Part shown: positions 1 to 13,083 of the stretch, piece by piece
Numbering within the stretch: position 1 is the first letter of the stretch
Layout of the letters: each line of letters begins with the position of its first letter
Source: Gadus chalcogrammus
Taxonomy: Eukaryota; Chordata; Actinopteri; Gadiformes; Gadidae
DNA length: 64,000 nt
Reading direction: 5' to 3'
Assembly (NCBI RefSeq): GCF_026213295.1
Contig: NC_079419.1
Location: forward strand, 9,207,791-9,271,790
Notes under the pieces: model-generated
What the model saw: the letters and a program-made list of their open reading frames with translations, nothing else
What the model was told of the DNA's origin: nothing
Databases searched by the model: none
Program-made: the position numbers and the translations under genes

Positions 1-1191
1 AATGCCCCCAACGCCTTCTGATTACACCTGCATGCATGCTCGCTTCTACCCCCACTGTCGTTGGGCTATGACAAAAATGTATTCTGTCCTAATGAGGGAG
101 CAGATAACCAAGTAGAGGTATGCCTTTTGAAGACTTTCTGACTCAGGTTCCGTTTCAGAAGATCTTTATTGTCCTTGAAAGCAATTGCCATTACAGCAAT
201 GGCAGACATCCAACAGGACATAACACGACGCACAGATATCGCAGAGGTCCTATAGCTTAAATAATACAAAAGGGGAATACGATTAAAACTGAGGATCTCA
301 TTGTAACGTGGAACAGTTAGAATGAAATGACAGAAAAATGTGATGGGTGAATTGTGGAGGAAGTAATGCATGCATGACGTAAGAGAATTCCTCGAGGTGT
401 TTTGAATAATCCCCTAGCTGTCTTCTTATGTCACTAAACTATGAGAGACACCGAGGCAGTATACCTGAGAGGAGTCAAAATCCTTGTATGCAGATAAGAA
501 AACACAGGGTTTGGATGACGGATGCATTTTAATAGAAAGTCTTTGTGTGAACTTGCCAAACTTAAAAAAACAAACGGTATGCAACTCGTTGTTGTGACTC
601 GTGAGTCTGACGTTGTTCCCCCCACTATCTTCAGAGGCCTTGTAATGATGAAAGTGTCTGTTGAACGTTGTCATGTAATGAAATGCAATAAAGTCTGAAC
701 TTTAAACTGACTTCTTTAGATCGCACAACTTTATCCTAGCGGAATTGAACTCAAATAAAAAAACTAACTGCAGTGCTGGATGCCCAAGCTTTCTTCACAC
801 TGCAAGGTTTAAATCTAAATTTAGCCACAAAACCAAGCACGCCTTTAAAATGCACAGTTACGTTCCAAAATAAACCTAATAAAACACAAATTAGAAACGA
901 CGGCATCAACAAAAAGGAACATGAAAGAAATTTAATCTTGGCATGGGAACCATGCCACCAACAAAGCCAGTTGGATAGGCTTATGTTGCAGTGCGTAATA
1001 TACAGCTATGTGCTGGCAATCAGTCAACAGGTGAGTTCACGTCTAACTGGCTGTTTTACACACAGGGCTGTGCACAACAAGCGGCCCGTCTGGTTTGAAT
1101 CAAGGCCGCACCGCTGACGTAGCGGGTTGGGACGGGAGGCGTAGTTTATGGTGAAGTTAAAAGGATTTACAGGGGCCGTCGAAATTAGATG

Positions 1192-1193
<2 letters not shown>

Positions 1194-1290
<97 letters not shown>

Positions 1291-1349
1291 CGAACCCACA
1301 CCCATTCCACCGCCAAAAGTTCTAGCCTCCTCTATGTGATACAGAACAG

Positions 1350-1416
<67 letters not shown>

Positions 1417-1442
1417 ACACACACACACACACACACACCCCC

Positions 1443-1474
<32 letters not shown>
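1194..1474. repeat. Compound (TG)n - spacer - (CA)n - poly(C) repeat
   Basis: A (TG)n array at 1194-1288 is followed by about 61 bases of unique sequence, then a (CA)n array at about 1350-1437 with one interruption, which runs into a C homopolymer at about 1444-1474. The two dinucleotide arrays are reverse complements of each other, so together they form a long inverted repeat. Confidence 0.97.
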
Positions 1475-1476
<2 letters not shown>

Positions 1477-2306
1477 ACCCTAACCCAGAGAATATCCAAG
1501 AGCCAATCAGTAGCACCCAGGTTTGTAGCACATGATGTCATCTTACCACCACTTTCATTTGATCAAAGTTAATTGAACTCAGAGGGATAAAACCAATTGA
1601 ATTGATTTGATCCCTCCTTGAGATGCTGGACTCGTAACCTGAAGCCCCTTCCCTGGGCTGAAGGCGATATCCCTTTGACCCTCACCGCCTCATGATTACA
1701 GGCCGTCACCACGTCGTTGGGCCGAGGTGGCTAGCCCCCAGGGGGAAAGGTCTCTGACCCCCCTCAACTCCCACCACCGCCCACCCCTTTTGAAGTCTCC
1801 GCTCTTATACCGAGGCCGACAAAGGACCTTCATTAAAAGACCATCATCACCTCGCTCTAATCCCTCCCTCTCTCAGTTGTGGTCGGCTGGTGTTTCCAGC
1901 GGGAACAACGGCGTTTGATGCCTTTCAGGCCGGAGGAAACGCGGCGGCCGCTGATTAGCACATGAGAGTGGGGCCGGCCATGGAGTTTGGCACACCTGAG
2001 GGTCTTTGGTTTTGAATGACAAAAGGTGGACGCTGACCGGGAGCGTGCTGCGAGGCAGGATGTCATTCACAAGGCTACCAAACCGGGGCTTTGAATCCCG
2101 TTAACCCTCAACCTATCTGAGAGAAGCGTGTAGAAGTTCCCGTTATTGTGAATGGATGTAGGGAACTAGGGTGAACAGAATGTTGTTGGTGTCGTCGTGT
2201 TCGTTTGAATAATAGTGGGAAAGTCTAACTTTAAAAGCACCAATCCCTCCGACTACAATAGGTTTCAATAAACGTTGACTGAAGAAATATATATTGTTTG
2301 CACACG

Positions 2307-2308
<2 letters not shown>

Positions 2309-2376
<68 letters not shown>

Positions 2377-2377
2377 A

Positions 2378-2426
<49 letters not shown>
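2309..2426. repeat. (CA)n microsatellite
   Basis: Nearly continuous CA dinucleotides over about 117 bases, with one small interruption (cacacccacac) near 2373-2382. Confidence 0.97.
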
Positions 2427-2427
<1 letters not shown>

Positions 2428-5400
2428 GACAGCTGTGAAGCTAAGCAAAACCAGCTGAAGCCCTTCTGGGTCACTACAGACTCAATATAATTAGGCTGTT
2501 TAGATCACACTTAAACGGCCACCCACAAAAGAAAAACCACAATAAACGGCAACAGATTCAATTTGGGGGGAAAAATAACGCCAACTTAACGACACTGATC
2601 ATCATCAAAACAGTAGGACCGGTTTGGGTGCGAATCGGGCTGCCGTTGACGAGTGGTGTAAAGAGGGGGTCTGACGTGTACTCGCTGGGGTGGAAAAGAC
2701 AGCTCGTCGAGGGGCTGGTAGAATGGCCAGTGAACCGTCTCATTGTCAGCCCAGCGCCGGGGCACACCACATCTAGCCGCGGCCGCAAATTGCTTTTGTC
2801 ACAACAATGGCATCAAAAAAGCTGCTCGCTGGAAATGTGTTGGCGATTGTGGGAAGGCCGCGCGGAGGCGGGCCTTTGTGGCGGGGGAGATAACAGGCGG
2901 TGTAGCGTGGGGCCTGGTGGCATTGTTTCAATGAAAGACCCAGCCAAACACACACGCGCATACACACAAACACACACACATCATGGTACAATACTGGCCC
3001 ACCTTCTACACAGCGGGGACAGATGATCTGATGCCCTATTTTGATCGCAGGAATCTCATCTAATCAGCTCCATTATGGTTTGCTCCTGGGATTCTGAGGT
3101 CATGAAATCATAATATCTGTCAAAATATGGATTTCAACCTCATATGATCACATTCAATATTAGACCTTTTATATACTAGGCTTTCCAGCAGCAGAAGTGG
3201 TTTCAGGTTTTAACTTTGATTTGATGAGAAAAGCATTTCAAAAACCATAAGCAGCAGATTTGAATTTTAACAGATGTTAACAAATTTAAAACGTATTGTT
3301 TCATCAACTGAATCACTTCAGCACTATTGAATATGTAAGGAATAACCCACTATGGGGTGGTTATCTGACCGTGCCTTTCCACGGCCTCATCACCTCCCCT
3401 GATGTACAGTATTTTCCAGTAACAGGAGACCCCGGAGTGGTTTATTACGCTTAAACCACAGTTACCATCCAACAATCACTAAATATGAGTTACTTCCATC
3501 TACAACTTTCATCATTTCCTACGGACTTCAATCAGCTGAAATATAAATATCCCGAGGAGTGGCACAAATTGTGTTTGTGTCATCAGCAAAAAGTCTGTTT
3601 GGATTTGAGCGCATTGATGTGAAACTGTAGAAAGGCAGAGGTGTCCCTGCATTGAAGAATAATGCACACCCATGGATCATGATTCACTCATCAGGATCAA
3701 GTAATTAACGATGTCATTGTATAATAGTAATTAAGAACGTGTGTGTGGTTATACCTCCGGTCTCAGTTTCAACCCAATTCTAAACTGGAAGATCTTCTTA
3801 GGATAACAAAAGTTTGGGTGGACTTAATCTTGTGTCCTTCGACAATACCAAGATGACAGAAAGTAGGCCAACAACAGAGCTTAATATATGCCTTTCAAGC
3901 CCTCTTAAGTCTTCCCGTAAACCTGCTGTCAGCTTGGTGGGGAGATCCCATTGTTTTCTTCCGTCTTCACGTGCGTCAGGTAGGACAATGTGGGGAGGGA
4001 AAAAAGCCACTTCCAGCCCCCCCCCCCTGCCCTCCTCTCCAGCTGGCAACAACAGGCAATCAAATATCCTGTCTGGACACGCAAGACCCTTCCAGGTGAA
4101 GCAGGCACGCCCCGGCAGATGTCTGGTGACCAGGCGTTATTCCTGGGAGAAGGGGCCCCGGGGACAACCGTAGAGGCCCCCAGGAAGTCGTGCTCCCCGG
4201 AGCCTCGACGACGCGCCCCTGTCTGCACCTCTCTGGCTCTCCCTTCGAGGGAGGGTGAGGATGGGCGGATGACTTGACGGGCTGGAAGCCTTGCTTAATC
4301 CCACAACTAAAACAGTGGACTTAAGGCCCAGAGGGCGGTTCCCATTCACTCGGGATCCATCCGCCCCATTCCATGATGGTGACAGCCGTCTTGGTGTTTG
4401 GAGCCAACTGACTCATTTCGTCCCGGAGAGATGAGCCCATCCAGGTGGAAGCAGGAGAACAAGCTCATAAACATGGCGAAGTAGATGTGGATTTTTTTAC
4501 CTTTTATTCTATGCCCAATGCCTTGAAACATGGCGACATTTAACTTCATTTAATCGTCTGTTTCGCCATGAGAAAAGTTAGGCTCAGGAAAACGAGGAGG
4601 GAGTCAATACCGAATCTAAAGCATATGAACTCAATTGTCGAAGGAATCAGGGCTGGACATTTTCCGGAGTTGCCCTCTCACACATGTATGCTCCCAGCAG
4701 GAGCATACTGGAAACATTCCCCTTTGTGTTCGCTGAGGGATTGTGCCTGGAAGAAGTATGCAGGAGGCAGGACATGACTTAAAAGGTTACTTCAGAAATC
4801 ACAGCATTTTGTTTGTGGGTTGATGTGTCGATATCAATACTACATGCATTTGCACGCCAGTTGCATGATAGAAATGTTATCAACACTCGCTGGGAATTCT
4901 TCCTCTTCTTTGCATTTTTGGCCACCCAACTGTAATGGAGTATATAGAAGCGGATCTAATCGCTGTGATTCCTCCATTCTAATGACCTGCGCTATTCACA
5001 CATGAGCTAAATCAGACATTACTCAGACTTTTACTCAGGAGCTGGCAGGGAAAAAAATATTTTTATCGTCCGGTTCAACTGACATTTACATTCTCACATA
5101 CATCTCCTCCAGGTCTGGATAAATTCAGGGTTGCAGTGCATGTGTGAATGGGGCTTTACATCACGATATTGATATTCTATAACTTAAATCAGTCAACCCA
5201 ATACAAGACAGGATTTGGTCAGGTGTCGTTTTACCTTTTCCTCAAACAGTAACATTGTCTGGACTCAAATACCAAGATGGAAAGCTCCCAGTAGCCAGTA
5301 ACTCGTTGGCACCGCTGAGATGACCGCAACGTGATCTGCAACAGGTGGGCTGGTTTGGTCAGGGTTCTATTTAAACCACCTTCTCAAGCCCCTTACTTAA

Positions 5401-8400
5401 CTAAGCAAATGCAGCTTTACTGGGTGCCTAGCCGAGTCGTCGTCATCCCCCGCCTTGTTTGGACAGTGAGAGAGGGCTCCCTCTAGGCATCCGGCAGACA
5501 GTAAACAGCAGGCTATCCATAAACAGCCAGCTACCTGAACTCTAGATAACTGCATTTTTTGAGGGCTGAGATTTTGCCCCAAAGGCCAGACTTACTCCTT
5601 GAGATAATTCAACATCTATGAATGACTGTACAATAGGCAGACGGACAGAGAAATATTCTGGTATCACAATACCTTTGTCTGAAAGGTGATATGCAACTGA
5701 AAGGAGAATAACAACATTGATAGGTAAATAGGTTGTATTTTTCCACATGTAGCCTTATACTACCACACAATATCAGACTGTGGATGTGTCTTGCAAAGGA
5801 GCTTCTGGTTACCTAATGTATTCATTCAATTTAAAAAGTATTCTCTTTTCCTTCTTAATAATTTGTTAAGTGTAAAACAAAAAACATAGCCCCTGGTTAT
5901 TATCATTTTGCCTTTGCATAAAGTCAAAGATAAGCACATTCAACAGGCTGCACACTGTTTGAGGAAATCTGCGTGTGTGTTCCACAGAGGTTGGGCTGCA
6001 CTTGGCCTTACAAATGAGCGCTGTGTGTAGCTGCCTCAGCGCCACACATGCATTCACGGTTGTAAATTTCAGGGGGTCCACCCCAAAAGGCCCCCATGTG
6101 GGCTCCCTGTAGCAGGGAGAACCGTGGGGCACAGCTCAACCCTCACCGTGGCTTCTCTCTGGTGCCAAGGTTCTGGGGCTAATAACCATAAATCCTCACC
6201 CAGTAAACACAACCCGACCACAGGCTTCCACAGAGAAACATCTCTCGGCATCCGTGGAGGAGTAGACTGTCCAACAAATCTCTCTCCTTTTTCACCTCAC
6301 AAGAGGAGCAGGCCATTAAACCATTAAGGGCAAGGATTTGTCTTTTCTTCCGAGGAAAGGCACCACCCGCAAACCGTTTGTGAAGTGGCCACTTTGGCAG
6401 GCATGGTAGCACTTTTCACTGGGAGGGAGTACCCCATAGTTTGCCGCGTGATGACTGGAGACTTTTTTTTAATTCAAAGTTTAAGCTCAAATTAAAAAAC
6501 GAAATTTACTTAAATTAAAATAAACCAATGGCACCACTTGTGTCAATAAAGGAGGTATAAACGGTTTGGGTTAGTGGTTAATCGCTCTTAATACATCAGG
6601 CCTTTGTTACGCATTAGGCCTACATTAGTTAGTGTAGGACAGACAGCGGTACAGAAGGAGGAGACAGAACAAAACAGCTCTTCTGGAGCGGCGCAGGAGT
6701 TTATCAGCGTTGTGATGAAACTAGTGGGGAGAAAATAAGGGTGGAAGAGAGATTAGGTCAGGTCCACCTGCCACGGTCAGTCTCTTCCTCAGCTCAACAG
6801 AGCAATAGTGGTAGTACAGTATCTGCGAAGCACTGTACAGTCCCGCTATACATTGAGCAAATAAGCCCCAAACGTTGAGATAAGCAAACACGCTGTGAGA
6901 CGGTTGCTCATCTCATAAGCGGAAAACTGTTGTTTATTCCAATTGCGCCTGGGGTGTGGTGGTTAAAACCAGGACTTTCCAGGAGAACCAAACCCCAGAG
7001 GGCCGAGAGGGCCTTTCGGCGCTTATCTCTACTGCTCTAACTGCATAAAAAGCCCTTTAAGTATATGCTGTTGCTGTAGTCTCATCCAACCTCATGGGCC
7101 TCCACAAAAAAAAAAATCCATATTTCCAACTGCCGGCAGCTCAGCATACATTCCTCAGCTTCTTGGGCTTGAGAACGGGGGGAAAACCACTGAGCATTTC
7201 AGAACTATGTGAGGCATCTTAAGAGATTGTGAAAGAGAAGCTATAGGCTGTATGCCCTTGAAGAGGAAACTCTTTTTTTCTGCTCCTTGCATTCATCAGT
7301 AAAAACAACACAATTATTACCCAAGTCAGCTTCTCGATGTTCAGTTCACACCGAGGACCTGATTTTCTATGTTTATTTAAAGTTTAAATGGATGACGGTA
7401 ACATCTACTGGCACCATTTTATTCAGCTACAAAGTGTAGCATATTCTTCCTTCTCAACCGTTTCGATGTAAACATGTATACTTTGTAAAGAAATAGAATG
7501 ACCAGTATGTGGAGGTTGAATTGCAATTGTATTTCCCCATTTTCCCAGACAATCTGCTTCACACCTTCCACATGGGGCTCTTGAAGACACTATAGCTACA
7601 AGTGAACATTTGTTTAAAAGGAATGCAGAGTATGTGGAAGAGGAGGGGGATGGGAGGGGGCCGGCCGCTCCACTGTGTATGGAGAGCTCTCTTTTCATCC
7701 AGATTTAAACCATTAGCCAGGCTTTTTCCATCTCTGAATAACCGAATCACAGCCTTCTGAAATTAAAATAAAAAAGGTCATCTGCTTTGGCATTCCCTGT
7801 ATTCCCAAATTAAAGGTTTATTGTCCCTACGGTTGTTCCGTTATCCGTTACTTCTTTAGCTTAGATTGTAAACATTCGAATGTGCCAATGTAAAAAGTAA
7901 GCATAGTATGCCACAAAAGGGTGAGCTAGGTTTGACTTTGATGGTCTGCAATTGAACAACCCTTTTGTAAACGATTGTTACTTCTTGCTGGACTTTGTGT
8001 CTAACGCCCGGCTGTCATATTGTTTCCCCCCAACCACCTCTTTCATTTTCCGTTGGCCCTACTACTCCTCCAAATCCACTCCTCACGGGAGCACTGGGGG
8101 AGGGGAGGAAGAAACTCCTGCTCGGCCAAGGGATGTTAATGAAAGTAGGGCCACACTTGTTGTTCAACGCCCCTCGCTCCAGCCCGCTTCAATCCCACAC
8201 TAAAAAGTCGCCTCCAATTCTGCGGCAAATTCAAGACGCATAACGACGAGGCCCGGAGCCCCCGGGGCGTGAGACGGAGCGGACCGAGGGGTCAATGGCG
8301 GGCGTTGGTGGACCGTGGAAGAAGACAAAGATTATCTTGACCCAACAGGGGGCATGGCTACTGGGCTACATAGGGGGGGGGGGGGGGGGGGTCATCCAGA

Positions 8401-9519
8401 TCCAATCAGGCGCAACTCCTACTGCCCCGCATTCTTGGCTCCTTGACAGCTCCATTATTGGTGATCACGCACCTTATCATGGCCCTGCTCTCACGGGAGC
8501 AAAAGGGGGATCGTAAAGACAACATCTTCACCCCGACTCTGACCACAGGGGTCTGTGGGTGTTTCTCCATGGGTGTAACGAATGTGGCCGTTCTGGTCCG
8601 CTCGCGACGCGGTTTGTAGCTCTCCCAACCAAAGCATGTTTTGCTTGGGCATTGCCTCCGGCTGTGGTGCGCCTTAAGGTTGTGTTAAGGAAGAAGGAAA
8701 ACAACGACATGCTGAGCTAGCGCTTGGCGTTCGGCGTCAGCACTCGGGGAGGACGCGACGGAGTGAAACGTTTTAGGGTGGGAATTTTTGGAGGGGTGCA
8801 CGTTACGCTGTTGTTTTTTCACACTGGACCTCGCACAAAATATGCGTGGAATAACACGGACGCTGGCATGGGCCTGCCCACCTCCTCCACTGTGTTTATG
8901 CTGTTCTCAGCTTTCTTAGGCCGCATGGAAAACCCGCCGTGCGGACGGACTTCCCTGCGGAGCGAGATGTTGACGCACTCTGCAGATCGCACAACATTAC
9001 ACCGCGGCCAAGTATGCAGCAGAGAGGACCCCCACCCTCGTCTGCCTTCCTTTTCATTAGTTCCATTCCCATGTGATACAAAAGCAGCAGACTGGTCCAA
9101 AAAAGTACCACACTGAGTAACCTTTAAGTACACAATTTTCTCCAGCGAATTTAGTACCAAATGTATACTTTTTTAAGGTTTTCCGCATGTGGGGATTCAA
9201 CACAAGTCGTTCTTGCATGTACACATTCCCTTTAGTTTTTTCATGTTATTAAAGAGGTTTGGTTTGCTATAGAGGGTAGACAAATTTGTGAAGGGTTGGA
9301 CATTGGTCGTGATCTTAAACAGCATATTTCTGAAATAAGCATTTCTTCAGATTTGCCGTCTTTAAAGAAATAAATAGATCAAGTCTGGCTCAGGTAATTG
9401 TCCTAGACCCAAAGAGAGAACATAGCTGTCTGTGTGTGGGATTCTCTTTCTTGACCATGTGACATGCCTAGGCTTCAGACCATTACAAACAAGATGTTAA
9501 TCTAGTCCACTTAGGGATG

Positions 9520-9631
<112 letters not shown>

Positions 9632-10445
9632 CAAGATAGGCTTCACTGACAAAGCATCATTTGGATTCCCTAGTCACAGGACAATGTTGGGTTCCGAAAA
9701 AATTATCAGCATCTTGACAGTAATAATATTAGTCTGTACCAAGGAAATTGTGATTAGAAAGAAAAAAATGAAATGTCTTGTTTCTTTCCAAACAAATAAG
9801 TTTTAGGTTAGGCAAGACTGACATTTAATCTCTATGAAAGGTTACAAGTGTCTTTAACACTTTGTTACAATGCAGACTCTCGAATACCAGTTTAAATCTC
9901 GTCATTTCCGGTTTCTTTGCTTTTCTGTGTTTTTTGCGGCTTTTACAGGCTTGTAAAGTTTGAAACATGATGAAAGGCTGTCTGGAAAGAGGTCAAAAAA
10001 AAGATGAGATGCCACGGAACACAAATGCAATCACATAACCATCACGCCATGCTTTGCAAGCATCGTGTGACCTCTAAAATACATGACCAATGTATAATAA
10101 TAAATACAAAGCAGGCAGGCCTTACTTTAATTAAAACAAATCTGCTCGATTAAATGAGCAGCGTTTACGTCCCCTTGAGTGTTCCCCAAAGGCATACATC
10201 AGTTCAGGATGTTCCTGGCCTTGACCCACATCTCCCTTAACGTCCGTTGCCTGTGGTTATGATCTGGAACACCTGGTTCGGGCCTCGACCTCACAACTTT
10301 AAATAGGGGGCTGTGCAAACAACCAGAGGCACAACAGCCTACAACAATTACGCGAACCCTTCCATCGGAGCGAGGTGAAAGAAACAGGAGAAAATATCGG
10401 AAAAGAGTTGAACAGGTGTACTTTGGGTCAATTAGGGGGAAGGAT

Positions 10446-10447
<2 letters not shown>

Positions 10448-10513
<66 letters not shown>

Positions 10514-10538
10514 AAGAGAGAGAGAAGGAGAGAGAGAG

Positions 10539-10575
<37 letters not shown>
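10448..10575. repeat. (GA)n microsatellite with slippage breaks
   Basis: GA array with irregular GAGGAG and GAAGAG breaks. All open frames here (Arg-Glu or Leu-Ser repeats) are translations of the repeat and not genes. Confidence 0.96.
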
Positions 10576-10577
<2 letters not shown>

Positions 10578-10766
10578 GGGGGTTTCTTATCCCCACCTGC
10601 CAAATAAGTCAACGTTAGGGGATGTGGGTGGGAGGGAGGAGAATATCCCGAATGCTTCTGTGATGTGTGGGAGCAGTGCTCAGCAAGGCAGGGGCCAAGG
10701 CTACCTCCCTCCAAGAGGCCTGACTCCTCCAGCCAGAGGAATGGAACAACAAGACACTCCCGTCCT

Positions 10767-10876
<110 letters not shown>

Positions 10877-11343
10877 ATTTATATTTATTCCGTCTTCATC
10901 TACGTGTGACGCCGGGCTTCATATGATTCAGTTGATCAACATCCTCAGGTGATTATGTAGGGTGAAATGCATTCCAGACAATGCACACTTTAAAAAAATA
11001 TTTATGGTGTGTATTGTTGCATTATTGTGCTATAATTATGCCAACTTCCAATCATGCTTGTCATATTGCCTTTCAATTTACTCAAGTTCTCAACTTCAAA
11101 GACTGCACATAGGCTCCTGAGTGACATGGATATAAACATGATGATACAATAGCTTTGAATCCTGAGCCACATTGCAATTAAAAAGCCTTACAACACTAAT
11201 ATTAACTAACAGGTAACCTTTTCGAACTTTCACATCCAGCCATTAGGTATAATTTGCAGAGGCAAAAATGTCCCCCACACCCCACAAACAAATATCAATC
11301 TTCCATTTCCAACACATTAGATTTCCATTTGTTTTGAACTGAC

Positions 11344-11626
11344 CTTTAGATTGGAAGGCCTTCTTCAGGTTGAGCAACACGTCGGCGAACGTCCGTACAT
11401 CATTTACCAGCTGCATCACATAGTCCGGGTCAACCCCCGGGGCGCCCACTATGTGGGACTCGAGCCCAATACTGTTCAGAGGGTTGTTGTTCTTGGACGC
11501 ACGACCCATATCCCAGGTCTTGGTGGATCCCGCCGACAGAAAACCCGTGCTAGGGTTGGAGAGGTGTCGAGGCAGCCCCTGGGTCCGCTTCACTGCTCCA
11601 CCGCCACTACTGCTCTTCCGTAACAT
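11344..11626 (-). CDS. arhgap45: RhoGAP of ARHGAP45/ARHGAP29 family, first coding exon
   Basis: Only the first coding exon is in the window: ATG at 11626-11624, then 94 codons plus one base to a GTCAGT donor after 11344. An in-frame TGA at 11695-11693 lies upstream, so this is the first in-frame ATG, with a G at -3. A KRTQGLPRHLSNPSTGF segment, a W..GRASKNNNPL segment and then DPDYVMQLVNDVRTFADVL resemble the human ARHGAP45 (HMHA1) N-terminus in order and spacing. The DPDY..LVND.R.F motif is also shared with ARHGAP29. These proteins carry an F-BAR domain, a C1 zinc finger and a RhoGAP domain that switches off Rho-family GTPases; none of those lies in this exon. A pyrimidine-rich tract ending in an acceptor at 11710 would start the exon at 11709. 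ARHGAP45 is my first choice and ARHGAP29 or another relative the alternative. Confidence 0.62.
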
Positions 11627-12123
11627 TCCAGCGGCCAGGGCTGCAGCAGCCTCCCCCGGGCAGGGCCACTCCAAGCCAGCTAGCCCCTCCGATCACGTTG
11701 CACCGGTCCCTGGATGGCTTAAACAGAGAAGAGTCGGTGTGTGTGGGAGGGAAGGAGGACAGTGAGTAATGATCAAGACAGCACCTAAAACATCTGAAAC
11801 GTAAATGGCCCAGCGGAGCCTCATAGACATACAGCGATCCCTATAGTCTATAATCCACCAGCGAGAGGGAAGTTTAAATAGTCTGCCGCAAATGTATTTA
11901 CAGAACACCACGGCGTGGATCCGATTGTTATTGACGAGTAAGGACACATGATCTAAGTGATATAGTCGTTAGGTGTGCCATAGGTGGTTCGGTGTGCGAT
12001 CAAACGGATGCTGTGAACCCGCTCTGCTGCTCCGCCACAGGGTCGTCCGCTGCCTGGTTGGCAACCACTTTTGTGTGAGTGCTTTTCTCGAGCAAAGAAA
12101 AAACATGTAAATATAAAACTCAC

Positions 12124-12331
12124 CTGGCCGGCAGTTAAGTGACATAGTCACGCAATTCTCAGAAGAACATCGCTTTGTATATATCCGTTTGAAAACCAAG
12201 TCTTTTGGTATTTTTTGGGGGGGGGAGAGTAGCCTCTCCGAGAACAGTGAGTCGCAGTACAGATGAGGCTCTGTTGGCGGCTCCCAGCCTCAACTCAATT
12301 GGTGTTTACTCGGCCGTGCGTCACGTGACTC
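12124..12331 (-). promoter_or_regulatory. Putative promoter and 5' UTR exon of ARHGAP45-like gene
   Basis: On the minus strand a consensus donor (CCAG then GTGAGT) ends a possible non-coding exon at 12124, which could splice to the acceptor at 11710. A palindromic E-box, GTCACGTGAC, lies at 12320-12329, a site type bound by USF or MiT/TFE factors. The surrounding 12240-12400 is GC-rich. The transcription start is not determined. Confidence 0.4.
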
Positions 12332-12399
12332 CCCACACGCGTCCTGAGTGGCTGCCTCCCCCACACACCAGAGGAGGCGCGCGCTGTTGCTTCCCCTAG

Positions 12400-13070
12400 A
12401 GATGGATTCGATTCTGCGCGTGTGATTCATTCGTGATGATTCAGTTTTAAAACCCATAACCACAGCCAAAATTATGCCAATCATCGACATGTTTTTCCAT
12501 CTGCGTAATTGCATCTATTTAGTGCCAATTTGTTTTTTAGTACAAAGGCGATTTATCTTAGAAGGCAAATTACTCCGTCGAATTTTTTCAGAGCATAGGG
12601 CTGGGTATTTTTTACACTGCTGCGTTTTTTATTTTGATGAATACATGCCAAATTAAGACTTTTTTACATCAAATGTAAATTGACCTCAAATTTTCAAATT
12701 AAACAAACAAACGGCTAATCCCACCGCTGCCACCTAGTGTGCACATAGAGTTATTTCTCTTTTAAGATAGCACGATGCTTCAAAACCACAAGCCATTGGA
12801 GCTCTGATTACACAGTAAAATGTAAGGAAAATAACACGCCTACTCTACCTTATTTTTTTATATTGTATTGTCAGTTTAATATGCATTGCATTTATATAAA
12901 GCATTTATGCATCCTTTATTGGTATTTGGGAAAACATGCAATTTAGAGGAATGCAATTGTTTTGTATCCTATTGTTTATAAATGATTAAAGTGGCCTAAA
13001 TTTCAATAAATGTGCTCGGCTAGGAGATTAAATTAAACTGAATGCCAGTAAAAAAGAGAACCTCACAGTA
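12400..13070. other. AT-rich intergenic spacer
   Basis: No coding signal. AT-rich sequence lies between the putative promoter of the ARHGAP45-like gene and the presumed 3' end of acvr2b, so the two minus-strand genes stand head to tail about 0.7 kb apart. Confidence 0.5.
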
Positions 13071-13083
13071 CAGTTAATCATTC

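Noticed and set aside
1474..1487. Telomere-like AAACCCTAACCC
   Set aside because: Under two repeat units and next to poly(C). Too short to suggest an interstitial telomere.
1024..1572. Long Cys-Val, Thr-His and Gly/Pro open frames over the repeat at 1.2-1.5 kb
   Set aside because: They are translations of (TG)n, (CA)n and poly(C). The same applies to all such frames in the other dinucleotide arrays of the window.
11627..11674. Upstream extension of the ARHGAP45-like exon frame
   Set aside because: The open frame begins at a TTG and the first in-frame ATG is at 11626. An in-frame stop lies slightly further upstream.
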